The notes under the pieces were generated by a model, which worked only from the letters and a program-made list of their open reading frames with translations, was not told where the DNA came from and searched no databases. From positions 688,421-752,420 of the forward strand of contig JAODUP010000356.1 in the NCBI GenBank assembly GCA_025642065.1: 64,000 bases of DNA, in the 5' to 3' direction. The position numbers were made by a program, and so were the translations under genes. This document shows positions 34,766 to 47,315 of the stretch, one piece after another (position 1 is the stretch's first letter; every line of letters begins with the position of its first letter). The DNA comes from Paralvinella palmiformis. Taxonomy: Eukaryota; Annelida; Polychaeta; Terebellida; Alvinellidae.

Positions 34766-35954
34766 GTAACAGCAACAGTCTATAGTTATAAATCATTAAC
34801 TTGATCAAAAACATATTTTGATCATGTTACTGAATACAGACAATACATTTAAATCACAGGATCAAAGAAGGGTTGGGTTTCTGACAATCATTAACCTATT
34901 TATGACATGACAGTGTCATAAACCCATCATAAATACTTTTATGACATCTTATACCGCCGTAAACTGTCATATAAAAACCACTATTCAGTATATTTTTAAT
35001 GTAAAATAATATAGTGGTTTCTCTAACATTTTTTCCAATTCAGTAATAACATGAATATAATTTGGAGGCATCTTTTATTCAGTAACCATAACAGACTCGC
35101 ACATCTTTCACACATGTACAATTGAATCAGTCCATCTGATACGTCAATCATCAATAATCGAAATCACAAAGTCCTTGGAGGATCCTGTGACAAAATACCA
35201 GATTGGCTGTTTTCTGATGAAACTATAACCATGTGTAACTATTATTTAATGTGAATGCTGTAAGATGGATTAACAGAATCAGAGTAGAAGATATCTTGAG
35301 CTCTCGCCACTTGGAGGATCATTAAGTGGAGCCACTGCCACTGGATGCATGGTCAGCCACAGATATACCCCAGCATCAACCCTAGAGGGCAGTGTCTTGC
35401 TCGTCATTCAATTAATGAATAGTTCTATTAAATTATTACTGCTCCCTAAGCTGTAGAAACAAATGGCAGACTAATCAGGTCAATTGATTTTGGCTACAAA
35501 CAATACCAGTGTATGGTTACCATAGTCTAATAATGAGGCTCTAACTTATCGTATAATAATTTTACTTTTAATATTAACAATATTATATTAATAACTTAAG
35601 TAATTCTAAAACTACTTTTTAGGTATATCTTGGGAAAAATCTGTCACAAATCTGTCATAAACTTGCCAACCCTGGATCAAAGTCAACAACACTTGACCAT
35701 TGTCACAGTGACACTAATTAGGCAATTCGTTATAGATAATTTTCAATTATACAATTTATTGATACTGTCACTAATGTAATTTACACTACTCAGTCTCAAT
35801 AGATTACTCAGTCTACTCACTCTACTCTGACCAGTATCATTGAACCTGCCATACAATAATTGACAGTGATTTGAATGAATTGTAGAACTAGACTGACTAG
35901 ATTCTAGAGCCAGTAGACCTCTATGAATCAATGATATAAATTAGTTATGTATTC
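34766..35954. other. Intergenic, nothing firm
   Basis: AT-rich, no coding support. The segment 35285-35400 is locally GC-richer but matches nothing else I could identify in the window. Confidence 0.4.
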
Positions 35955-36655
35955 ACCCATTTTGTAACCGTGGCCGTTTTAAAACAAGACCTTCCTATTT
36001 CATAACCACACTGCCAATCGTGTGGTTGTAAGATGCCAAGCCTGTTTCACAACCACTTGATTGTGTACCATTTCGGAAAATATGAATTTATAATTTTCTC
36101 TTGTGTTTGTATGCATATATATATATATATATATATATATTTATTGTTCTTAAAATGTAATAACTGACAGTTATGTATAAATTTGTCATCCTGGCTCAAA
36201 TAAATAACATCATGTCTTGTTTCAAAACGGGAAGTGGACTGTTTTGAAATGTTTAAATTAGGCAAATAATTGTTGGTTTTCAGAAAGTAATGAATTCATA
36301 TATCTGTGTAGCTTCTGTATTATTGGTCAGTTTATTTGAAGCTGTCGAAATGGTCCGCTTCCCATTTCAAACGGGAAGTGGACTGTTTCGATAACTTCAA
36401 ATAATTTACTGTTTTCAGAATTTATTTGTTCATATATCTAGATATAGAGAGGTTTCTGTCATTTATGTTCAATTTAATTTTCTCAACAACACGTAATGTT
36501 GCTAGATAAGTGGCCAATAAATTAGTATTACAGAAATAATAGCGCGACAATTCGTTCCCACACGGTAACGGTTACGAAACGGGGAGGCATCGATTGTTAA
36601 AACCACATCTGTTACGAAACGGGATGGTCCCGTTTCGTAACGGCCCCGGTTGTCA
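35955..36655 (+). mobile_element. MITE-like element, family D, copy 3
   Basis: Same order of landmarks as copy 2: a cccattttgtaaccgtgg left end, a gcacaacc-type arm, acgggaagtggactgtttcg, and a right end that forms a perfect 14-bp hairpin at 36611-36641 followed by ggttgtcaa. An AT microsatellite (36117-36140) lies inside. Confidence 0.8.
36611..36641. repeat. Perfect hairpin at the end of a family D element
   Basis: Arms gttacgaaacggga (36611-36624) and tcccgtttcgtaac (36628-36641) are exact complements around a three-base loop. Confidence 0.95.
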
Positions 36656-37792
36656 ATCTAGATCTACATCATCTGGACTCTAGATCTAGACTACTACTAT
36701 TACTAGAGTCTAAGTAATAAATAGTAGTATCTAGATCTAGTATAGATTTATCTAATTAATGTAATTAAGCGTAGTAATTAATTACTGAATGATACGAAAA
36801 AGAAGCAGGTAAAAGTTACAGCAACCATCATTAAATGCAAAGAACCAAAACTATGGCAAGGAATGTAGATCTATAGCCACAATGAATCCCAGGAATTAAT
36901 CGTGGCACTATTAAAATGTCCGGCACATTTGCAAACCATAAAAAGAAGAGTTCCAAAACATAACATAGATCGGAAGTAGATAGGTTTACTGTACTTCCAA
37001 AGATGGCGCCACATTACTTAGAACAGTGGCTCCATCTTGGAGCGGTAATTAAATTAAGCTGAGCGCTTAAAGTAATATTTGTAATGCTAATTATATTAAT
37101 AGGAGATAATTACGTCCATATATTTATTTACAGTGATATTTACCCGTTGCCATTGACCTAAATATAATAAAAAAATTCAGGTCAATGTCCGTTGCTGACG
37201 AGGCTGTTTTGTTGATATATATTGGCGGACGAATGTTTGTTTTGAGTTCTGGGGTATAGATCTATAGCTTCAATTAACGTCTTAGATTTCATTTTTATTA
37301 TATGATTTTTTATTACCACGTCCTACCATAATGACCCTAAACACCAACATGATTTTCTAACTAAATTAACTTTGGACAAAAATATTCTAACCTGACCTTC
37401 CTAAAACGAAATTTCATTTATAAACGGAATAGTACCGCCCATGCAGATTGATGTACACAGTTGACCCAGAGCATGATGTCAAGGAACGTCTACAGGCTCT
37501 GAGGGGACATATATCCATTTTATTGAATAGAATTAATTGAATTTTTTAATAAGTTTGTTATGGATAATATTGTTTTTGTTATTTAATTACATGATTAGTT
37601 AAATAATTCTGCTAAAGCATCTTTGGATTTTTATATCTATATATATTAACAGTTTTGTAAAAAGAAGGTAATAAAACATGTTATAAGTATAACTTCAAAG
37701 AATCTCTGTTTTTACTATTATTAATATGTATTATTATCCCATTAAACTTGATCATATTCGTGAAATTGTGCAAGAAATTATAACAAATGTGC
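36656..37792. other. Intergenic
   Basis: It contains an aagatggcgcc motif (about 36999) and an inverted ccatcttgg soon after, and a 9-bp inverted repeat cattgacct/aggtcaatg (37151-37159 and 37179-37187). The YY1-like motif could mark an unrecognised promoter, but no gene follows that I can support. Confidence 0.3.
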
Positions 37793-38045
37793 AATAGACC
37801 GATCCAGGCGAAATGCATTGCATCGGCTACCAACGGCGGTATCGGGTTAGAAACAGCTGTGTTGCCACCTGTTAACAGGGGATGGCAACTTTTCACTAAC
37901 GATAAATACTGGAAATCTTTCAGCAAATTATTTCATATTACACGGAGACTGAGATTAGTATTTCAGCTGAACGATTTCGTCTTTCGAAAGGATTTAACAC
38001 AATATTTATCAATATATAACCCAATGATTGAGCGGACCGATCTTT
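37793..38045 (+). repeat. 250-bp dispersed repeat, copy 2
   Basis: Counterpart of 7688-7940 in the same orientation. It ends about 100 bp before the Gypsy remnant. Confidence 0.85.
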
Positions 38046-38149
38046 CATGGTTTGGTGTGAACATATAACCTACTACAGCACATGACAGGTTTGGCTAGAC
38101 TAGACGTCTATTGAACTCTTCTGACAAAGGAACAGTCCTTTTTCAGCAG

Positions 38150-41030
38150 CTATCTTGCTACAGCTAGGGGGCAAGGTGCAAGGAAGCCTAACAAGTGCAC
38201 CCAAAAGGAATACGGAATCACGGACAAAGGTTCAAAACAGTAAACAAATTACCAAGAGGAAGCTAGTGTGGTCGTTGCGGGAAATCGTCAGATCACCAGA
38301 AATCGACGTGTCCAGCCCGAGACACAGCCTGTTTCAAGTGCAAAAGGGAGGGACGCTTCAGTGTAATCTGTCGATCAGCGAAAACGGTTGAAACGGTTGT
38401 TAAAAATGCCCTTTCTGATGTCGTTTTCCTTGCGTAGATGGCCCAAAGCGATCAACCCGTGGTTAGCTAAAGTTGACCTTGAGACAGTAGAGACAATAAC
38501 TTTGACGTGGGTCACGTTCAAGTTAAACACGGGCGCGGACGTGACGGTAATTTCGGAAGACCACCAAAACGTAGGAAGACCGAAACATTGTTGGATGCAA
38601 ACCAAACCGATTTGAAGCCCCCGGGCAAATCGGTAGAAGATTGTTGCGAGGAGACGCAATGTTGGCGCAAGCCATTTATGTCATTGGGAGTCGGAATTAA
38701 GTGGTCGTTGCTAGGTAGGCGAGCGTCTGAAATTATCGGCCTTATCAGATGAGTGTCCGTTGATACGGCGGAGTCTGCAGAGATCTACAAGAGATATCAC
38801 CCAAAGCTATTTGACAGTTTGGGGGAAAATTCCTGCGCAATATCAGATCAAACTGCGCATTGACCCCCAATCGTTCTCAATCACTACACCGCGGAGTGTT
38901 TCAATTCCTCTGACGGAGACAGATTGGTGTGCCGGCATGGTAGTGGTGGCGAAGAGTAAGGGTGTTCCGGAGGAGGGTGACAAGGTACAGAAACAGAAGG
39001 TACGCATCTGTGTAGACTTGACAAAACTCAAAGAGAGTGCACAAGGAGAGAAACACGATCAGATCACTAGGAAGACTGGGAGGGGCAAAAGTGTTCACGA
39101 AGATAGACGCCAATTCCAGGTTTTGACAAATACCCCTCTTGCCCAGTTCAGAAGAATCATCACTCCATTCGGGAGGTATTGCTTTCGAAGGCTACGCTTT
39201 GGGATCATGTCAGCACCTGAGTACTCCCAGAAGAGGTTGAATAGTATGCTTGAATAGTATGCATCATCATATGGGCTAGGAGCAGCTCTTCTGCAGAGAG
39301 GAAGCCATGTGTCCAGTAGCGTATGCATCAAGGGTGATGATAGCGACTGAACAAAAATATTCTCAGATAGATGATGATGATTGATGTTTTACGGCCACTT
39401 TTGTGCACAAGGTAGGCCAAATGGGCCGAGCAACATCCAACCGTAATGAGACGAAGTGAAAGACGAAACAACCTTCAGATATTCCCACGCCGGGATTCGA
39501 ACACGGGTGGTAGTGATCTGTGGTCCAACACGCTACCGCTAGACCAATATTCTCAGATAGAGAAAGAAGCTTTGGCAACATGGTCTCTAGAGATATTCTC
39601 AGATTACCTTTATGGGATGAAGTTACAAGTGGAAACAGACCATAAGCCGTTGGGGTTTTTGTTGAGCTAAAAGAAAAAGCTAGACGAGCTGTCTCCAAGA
39701 ATTCAATGATTCCGCATGCGATTGATGCGGTATACATACATTATCAGTCATGTACCTGGCAAGAATCTGTTTGCAGTAGATGCTCTGTACCGCTCTCCTT
39801 CACTATGACCACGGACAATAACCAAATTTGTGTTCGCGGAGGAAGTTTCAGAGCATGCAAATCTAGTCATGGACAAATCTCAGGAACGGAGACCAGATTG
39901 GCAGAGATTAGAGCGAATCAGGGGGAGGATGAAGTATGTCACTAAGTAAACAGCTAGAAGACCTTGTGACGAACTGCACTGCATGTGCAAGAGAGCGGCG
40001 CATTCATGCAGAGCCGATGATGCCCTCAGAATCAAGGCTACAACCATGGCAAAAATGTTGCCACTGACATGTTCGTATATAGGCGGAGTACTTACCTACT
40101 CGTTATGGAGACAGTTGTTTCGGACAATGGTCCACAGTACGCAGCTCAGGAGTTCGTGGAATTCGCAGAAAACCAGGGATTCACGAACGTTACCAGCAAA
40201 TTAACGGGAAGGCGGAACGAGTAGTGCAGACGGTTAAGAATTTTCTGAAGACGTCATCGGATCCATACAGTGCCTTGCTATGTTACCGTGCTACACCCCT
40301 CGAACGCGGATATTCGCCATAAGGACTACTAATGGGAAGGCAGTTGCGTATTAAGATTCCTGTGGTGCCACCAATACTCGAACCTCATTGAGTTGAATCG
40401 AAACAGCTGCGGGATTAACAAGAGAACATCAAGCGACAACATAAGAAATTGTACGACCACTATCATCTCGCACGACCACTGGGTATTCTTCAGCCAGGTG
40501 ATTCCGTGTGGGTACAAGATGCTAAGACCATTGGCGCAGTGATCAGGCAGGCCGAATCACCTCGCTCATACTTGGTGCAAACCTAATAATTTGGCAGAAA
40601 TCAACGACATCTTGTGCTTACGCCGGGCACGAGCTGCCAAGGACGACGTTTGCTGTCGTCAGCCAAAAACAGATGCCACCAATTGTGATGCGCTCTCCAG
40701 TGGTACAACCTGTGACCTCACTAGATCCGGCGCCTCCAAAGAGATCGGATCTGTGATTTTGGAATTTCTACATTTGTATAGTTTTGTCAGGGAGACGTTC
40801 TGAACAAGGACAGAATAATTCCTGGAAGGTGACTGTGACAGATGGCAGTCTGCTAGTTGTATTATCACTAGACTTTAACGGAGGATGTAGTGTTGTCGTA
40901 TCGCGACAACTTCTATTATAGATGCAAAGTGAGAACCTCTAGGATCCAGAGGGAAAAGCGGGTATTATTGCGTACACGAAGAGAGTTGAATAAACGTCAG
41001 TCTACCGAAAACCGTCTTATATTGTAGTAG
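38150..41030 (+). mobile_element. Decayed Ty3/Gypsy LTR retrotransposon
   Basis: Pieces of a gag-pol polyprotein occur in canonical order but in different frames with stops: a double zinc knuckle (from 38267), a protease motif (38524-38550), reverse transcriptase (about 38820-39250), RNase H (39265-39670) and integrase zinc-binding and core remnants (about 39830-40400). The protease carries Asn in place of the catalytic Asp. The reverse-transcriptase active-site region is deleted. A SINE splits RNase H. A purine tract at about 40879 followed by tgtagtgttg (40886) could mark the start of a 3' LTR. Not functional. Confidence 0.88.
39356..39560 (-). mobile_element. tRNA-derived SINE, family A, nested in the Gypsy element, 15-bp TSD
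   Basis: The body 39371-39545 lies between identical aatattctcagatag repeats (39356-39370 and 39546-39560). The minus-strand order is the tRNA-like head, then the body, then an (ATC)n tail adjoining the left repeat. The RNase H frame of the host element continues directly across when one repeat is discounted. Confidence 0.96.
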
Positions 41031-42359
41031 GTTATGCCCCCACCAAACCCTATAACACCACAGTGAGTAGCCAGAAACACCAATACCACATGTTTATAAT
41101 GATGTTATTTAAAACCCAATTTTGTCAAGACCCTCACAGAAATTGAAGTGAAAGATGAACCTCTCTTCCGACATAATCAGTTAACAGAGGTACACCAATT
41201 ACTTTAATATGCAACTATTCCCATAACAGTACACAGCTTTCATGGGACTCACTCAAACCTGAATGAAACTGTGGGATATCTTATTCTCTCATTTGATTAG
41301 TGAGTTGGGCATTGGTCATATGAACCAGGTGCAGCCAGCACCAAGGCAAAGCAATCGTTCACTTGCCACCAGCTTAGCTGAATGTTACATGGCGGATTAT
41401 TTTGTCAAAAAATACATGTATGGTAACTTTAAGTGTATTAACCACAATAAGTATGCACATCTCGTTCAGAATATAAATTCTATCAACAAGCCACTCAATT
41501 ATTATCATCTAAACAGATGTTATTCTATAATTTAGCCATTATTGGTTATGTTACACTATTAAAAAGACGATGTCCTATTTGCGATTATTTAAGAATTTAT
41601 TATTTCAATGAAAGTACTGTGTTAACATTTCACAATGACGGAGCATCTTTCATGTGTGTTGACTAGAAAAGTTATTTCCACTATCTAGATACATGCATGA
41701 ATGAGTTGGCTGGTAAACCATACCCACAAGACCACTCCAAAGGTCAGTTGCCACTAGAAAAATACACAAGGAATTATTTCACAGTCAGTTTTATAAAAAT
41801 ATCACAATGACAACAGTAACGTTCACATACTTAATTAAAACCTACAATAACATTCATATAAATTCAAGTCACATACATACTTCTGTTAGTAAGAAACAGT
41901 CGTACATTTCAATAAAATTATCAACATTCGTATTACAGATATATAGTAACGAGCATTTTTTAACCTTAGGTACTATTACTAATATATGAACTTCCATTAA
42001 CTGGCGCATACACATAAATACGTTCCTAGTTGAGAACACTGTTTACAAATACGTTCATGCTCAAAATAGCAGCAAAAAGCTTATATTTGTGTATTTCAAC
42101 TTTGGAAGACAATAACACCAGTTTCAAGTCGCGATGTATCTCTGGCACCATTTGCTCGATTACACTAAACATTCAAGTAGAAAATATATCAGGCAAAAAC
42201 AAACATAAAAACGAGTAAACTAATTTGGCAAGAGAACGACGAGCCTCAAAAATCATACAAAACGTTATACAAATGAGAATAAAAACATTATCATCTGCCT
42301 TGCACAAACCATCAGCATAAAAATACCCACCACACACATAATATTCGACACAGAAATAA
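41031..42359. other. Intergenic / 3' flank of the brambleberry gene
   Basis: No additional gene is supported. The first part follows the Gypsy remnant; the part nearest 42359 must include the 3' UTR of the minus-strand gene. A minus-strand AATAAA lies at about 41595, rather far away. Confidence 0.4.
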
Positions 42360-45300
42360 TTATTCATCATCTGATGAAAAAGGTCCATGTGAAGCCGAGG
42401 GAATACGACTCCTTGCCGCAGTTACTTCTGCCTTCGCTGTATTCCTTTTAGTTACCATTGCTAAATGACGCACCACGTTTCCGAAGTTTTGTGGTGATTC
42501 TGCGCGTACCAATGAGTTGGTAGGTGTAGCTGCGCGAGTACGACTTCGGAGATTATATCTTCCGGAAGTTTCTGCGGATGTCGATGGCTGCAAGCAAACA
42601 TTGGTAATGCCTGTGATGGTGAACAATACTAAAGAGCATTTTAACTGATACTAATCTGAAATTGACATCGTAGCAACAAGTTTATGTGGCTAAGGTATAC
42701 GCACGGGCAGTTTCTTGTTTTGAGAAGCTCTAGATCGTCCACGTTTGGCTTTTTTAGAAGATAACCCTGAAACAAGAAAAGAATACACCACTGTAAAGAT
42801 TTTACAATTTAGTACGAGATGGACTACACTTGTGTTGTTGTCGAGTTATTTTGCCTTTATGCTGGTCATATCTGGAATATATAGCCGACTCCTTACAGAA
42901 ACAACTCTAACAAACACAAGGATGAGCTGGATTCGAACCAAGAACCTGGAGGTTTGGAGCAGAAGAGTGCTCTAGCCAGTGCTACATCAGAGCAACTTCT
43001 TATCATGTGTAGGAAATGCTTGTGATACTACTACTAATGATAATGTATATTTAATAAAGCACACTTACTAGCAGGACCCATTCAGAGGCGCTGTACAAAT
43101 AATATGTAATATAATAATACATCAAATAATATGTCTGTAAAAACCCCTATAAGAGATTTAAACGATAATTATTATTTAGGTGTGAAAGCAACCTTGAAGA
43201 GTATGTTTTTAGAATGGAATTAAAATATTCAAGAGAGGACGCATTTCTATTCTAATATCCGTCGGCAACCTAGTCCACAAAGTGGGGGCTGCAACACTAA
43301 ATGCACAATCACCACATGACTTGAGCCGAGACACTGGCACCTGCAATAGTATCTGACTGGATGACCTGAGTTTTGTGGATGCCTTTCTAATGGACATCAG
43401 TTCACACAGGTATTCAGGTGCCATATCATTAATAGATTTATAAGTTATTAACAAAATCTTGAAATGGATATGATACAATACGTAACATCAAAAAATTGTA
43501 TATATATATAGGAAAACTTGTATGACACATTCTTTTGAAGCTGATCAATGATTACATTTGTTATATTTTGTAATGAACAATTAGGGACAATATTTTAGGA
43601 AGAATGTAAAATATTACAGCTTACAGAGTACAGGAACATTTTTCTGGTTCTACAAATAACAGTACAACAAAACTAATATAACAACACACCTGGGCTCACT
43701 GAGCTACTGATGTCAGCCTCACAGATGGAATAAGAAGCCAGTTTTTGGAAAGGCATGACCTTTTTCAGGTCGCTTAGCTCATCGCTAAGTCTAGATGTAC
43801 GAGATGTGTGTGTATGATAACTGTCTCCACTGGAGTCTGGAACGTCTTGGAGATTCTTAATGGTAAATGTGTGATCGGTCACTGTCGTATTGAAGCTCGA
43901 CTCCGAGCCCGTATCAGACTCACTCTCATAACCAGTGGTGACTTCCTTATCTGGACCATATCTTATGTCCGATGTCATGCTCCAAGGTATATCTTTATCC
44001 AAGTCGTTGTTTGTTGAACTCACATCAAAGTTGTCCACAGCATCTGTGCTCACATCAAGCAAAGGCTTCGCACTAGCATTTTCAACTGATTTTGGACTGC
44101 CTTTAAAAAAGAAGAAGAAAAAAGGCTATTATTTACAGTATACAAAATACAGGTATAAAAGTATACTATTTGGCAATGTAATATAATATCAGCTAACCTG
44201 TATGGTGTCTACAAACGTTTAAACAGGTCCATCTGATATACAGATTCTACACACAGCATTGTCATCTTAGCACTTACCGGTCTGAAGCAAATGCTTCAGA
44301 TCTGAATTTTGTTTCCGTATCTCTACAAGTAGCTCATTGTTGATTTTGTTGTAATCACAATAACAGATAGCACACCTCAACCAAATAGCAATGCCAAGTA
44401 CAGAGAAGACCTTGCGACACCACCACAAGCGTCGATAGAGTTGAGTCTAATGGTTCATCAGAAGGAAATCACAGATTATACAAGTGAAGCATGTTTAACA
44501 TTAGACATTATTCTATTTTCCGCACATATCTTCAGTAAATCATTTATTTGAGATAAATTAGACAAATTTTAATTGGCAGTTGGAAGGCACTTCTAGTTGT
44601 ATGTCATCCATACAAACCAATATTCTATTAAATAGTTTCCAGGTTATGTTAGCCACAGATCTACAACACCAGGTTTCAAATCCCAATTAGGATACTGGTA
44701 TGTTAGAAGGGTGTTTCACATTTCACTTCCCCTCATTATTGTTGATTGTTGCCAAGCACATTCAGAGTACCAAGTACATAAAACAGAATGGCCACAAAAC
44801 AGTAACATTTACACTCAAAGAAAAAACTTTGATTGTGCATGTATTTTCAAATATAAATCACTTCATCGAATCTCCAACTGGTATTCAACATCTAATCAGT
44901 CATACTGTGGGAATTGAGTTGTTTAGCCTCAATACTGGTCACACATGGGATGGATGACTGAGGGTCTTCTATTTAGGGAAACAAATCTCACACACACAGG
45001 TGCCAGCCGGATTTGAACGCACAACCTAGAAGTTTACAAGACACTGCTCTAACTACTGTGAAATCAGAAGTGCCTGTTATACTGTGGGAGATTGAACTTC
45101 AAATATAATGCCACTTTTGTGGTGATCACATTTGTCGAAACTACTGAATACTGGTTAATTAATTCCTACATTTCCATGAACTGTTTAAGACGAACATTTC
45201 ACTTTGTTATATTTTATTTGACGAGTTGTTGTAATGACACATTCATAATCCAGAATAATGTCGATGAAAATTTGAAATAACCACATCAAATCTTTTTGAG

Positions 45301-47073
45301 AAATCTAAGCCAGCAACATTTGATACAAATCTACAACAGACTGACTGGCATCTGTAGGCCAGGAATGAATAAAAGTGACTGAATTTTGTGAGAACTTCTA
45401 CAAACGGTGAAAAACAATTGGATTCTGGCCACATTTTATGATAAGTGAACCATTCAGACTGGAATCAGTGTATATATATATATATATATATATATAAATA
45501 CACACATACACATATATATATATATATAGTATGCTTTCTTCTTATTTAAAGCCTGCTGAACATTGACTTCCAAACCTGATCTAAGGCTAAGCGTGTGTGC
45601 ACTCCACTGTGTGGCCAGGACCTGCATAAACTGGCACTATCAACAAATGTCAAGGATAATTTTTTTTTCTAGCTGCCAAATGTAGATGCACACTTCGCAC
45701 AATGACCACTCAACCAGGTATGATATCATGGATGGTGACAATTTTCATTCAGGCTCTTGATATTAACCAGGAGCAGGTACGCCGAATAGTTTATATATTC
45801 GAAATAGGATTGTCATGGAATAAATATTTCTGAATTAAAAAAATAAACAGTAAATTATTTTGTGGATTAAATTATTTTTGTAGCAAACTTCAATTCTAAT
45901 TTATCAATTCCATTTTTTTTTAAATAAGCAATTCCAAAATTGAATTGGCCTAAGGTATGGTACAGTGACACTATTACACTTTTACATACTTATTATGCAT
46001 CCATATTTTATTATACTGAAGGATTCTAAGTGCATGCCCATCAAGTCTGAGAGACCTTTGTATATGCAATTACCAATATCAAAATCCAATAAACCAAATG
46101 TGTTATGATCCCGTTTTCTCAAATATACAGAAAAATTATTTATAACTACAATACGTACACTTTCATCAACAACAGCACCAGTCTCTACATCCTGGTACTG
46201 TTCTGAGCCCCAGGCTACAATCACCCTCTCCATTATGATGTTGGCAGTCATCAGGAGAAACAGCCAAAATCTGGCACCACTCGTCCGTGGCGTGGACGTC
46301 AACAAGTAGCAAACCAACACCGATACTGTGTAAAATATCAGCGAGTAGAAGCCAGTGAATTCACCCATGACGATGTTCTGAAGAGCAGTTAACCTGTCGA
46401 ATACTTCAAAGATCAGTGCCTTCTGCTCCGATGTGGAATCCTTGAACTCTTTGAGCATCATCTGAACGTCGGCTGTCGAAGCTTCCAGTGTCTGTTTCAG
46501 CTTGGTTCCGTGGCTGATGAGGATCTGCTGATTTTGAATAGACTCATTCTGTTTCATCATGAGTTCAGTCTGAAGATGGCTCGAATCTTCCAGCTGCCTG
46601 GCAACCTGAGTAGAGGTGTCTGACAATTCATCGATTGTCTTCTCTGCCTGCTCCTGCCACGTCTGAGCCTGCAGGAAGTAGCAAATATTCTGCGTGTGCG
46701 TGAAGAACTCTGTATACACATTATATGCCTCTGGTGCCATGTGACCGGTGCACTCTGAAATGGTTTCCTCTTCGGGGCACTCATACGTGTCTCGGCCAGT
46801 CTTCTTCAAGAAGCAGTTTGAAAACTTCAGGGCAAGCCTGTGCTGGACATCATCTGTTAAAAGCTTACATCCACTCTGTAAACTGTTTAATGCATCAGTC
46901 CAACATGCACTGTACTTTGGAATGGTTGACTCCCTTCTGAAGAGTTCATATTTCTCTTTGCCTTTCTGATAGCGTTCAGTCTGAATAGTTTCCTCGGTGA
47001 AGACAAAATTTGATGCGCTAATAGTTCTCATCAGAATAATGAGCAAAACAATGATATGATGTAGACAACCCAT
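42360..47073 (-). CDS. bmb: Brambleberry / KAR5 / GEX1 family nuclear-envelope fusion protein
   Basis: Five coding exons in minus-strand order: 47073-46159, 44446-44278, 44100-43690, 42766-42705 and 42587-42360. All have GT-AG ends and matching phases, giving 594 residues. The protein has a signal peptide (1-21), a Cys-containing ectodomain with the family's CWTDAL, FSNCFL and YNVYTEFFTHTQNICYFL segments, and long heptad-like helices (about 130-235). Hydrophobic segments follow at 242-258 (ending LLTSTPRTS), 269-288 and 316-335, then an acidic Ser-rich tail. Exon 4 encodes a Lys/Arg-rich, NLS-like stretch, and exon 5 has the RYNLRSR motif. In yeast (Kar5), plants (GEX1) and zebrafish (brambleberry) these proteins act in nuclear-membrane fusion after mating or fertilisation. 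The role here is inferred from family membership. The ATG at 47073 is chosen because it follows an acceptor (ttatttgcag, exon base 47134) and begins a clear signal peptide. Confidence 0.92.
42890..43003 (-). mobile_element. tRNA-derived SINE, family C
   Basis: Minus strand: gatgtagcactggctagagc (A box region) and ttggttcgaatccagc (B box). In intron 4 (between coding exons 3 and 4) of the brambleberry gene. Confidence 0.7.
43190..43480 (-). mobile_element. LINE 3'-end fragment (CR1/Jockey-like ORF2 C-terminus)
   Basis: A minus-strand frame (43209-43478) carries the recurrent C-terminal pattern of such LINEs: HFKILLITYKSINDMAPEYL, then LRSS, then GDCAFSVAAPTLWTRLP. It lies in the intron between brambleberry coding exons 3 and 4, in the same orientation as the gene. 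It is 5'-truncated, as is usual for LINEs. Confidence 0.85.
44920..45078 (-). mobile_element. tRNA-derived SINE, family C
   Basis: Minus strand: tcacagtagttagagcagtg (A box region) and gtgcgttcaaatccggc (B box). The plus-strand body gcctcaatactggtcacac matches the copy at 28872. In intron 2 (between coding exons 1 and 2) of the brambleberry gene. Confidence 0.7.
45466..45536. repeat. (AT)n / (AC)n microsatellites
   Basis: Two AT runs separated by a short cacacatacac stretch, in a brambleberry intron. Confidence 0.85.
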
Positions 47074-47275
47074 CTTTGGGATTGTTATGAAATATATCAC
47101 TTCTGCGTTGACTGTCAAGAAGCTACTGATGGACCTGCAAATAAGATATCGTAATTGTACAGTCAATTCCTTGTATCTAGAAATAAAATATCCCCATGCA
47201 GCCGAACTAACGTTAAAGCACAATACTTTTCTTTCTGTGCACACACATATCTAATACATTTAAATGATCTCATAC

Positions 47276-47315
47276 CTGGAAGTTGCAGTACGAGAGAAAA
47301 TTTCTGTTATGGATC
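47276..47315 (-). other. Likely 40-bp 5' UTR mini-exon of the brambleberry gene
   Basis: On the minus strand a strong acceptor (ctcttgtttcag) precedes 40 bases that end with a strong donor (ccag/gtatgag). The next acceptor downstream opens the exon containing the start codon. The 40 bases include a TAA in the coding frame, so it would be untranslated. Confidence 0.55.

Noticed and set aside
36990..37250. YY1-like aagatggcgcc and nearby inverted motif as a promoter
   Set aside because: No downstream gene or exon can be supported, so calling a promoter would be speculation.
46557..46784. 75-residue minus-strand frame overlapping brambleberry exon 1
   Set aside because: An out-of-frame shadow of a well-supported coding exon.
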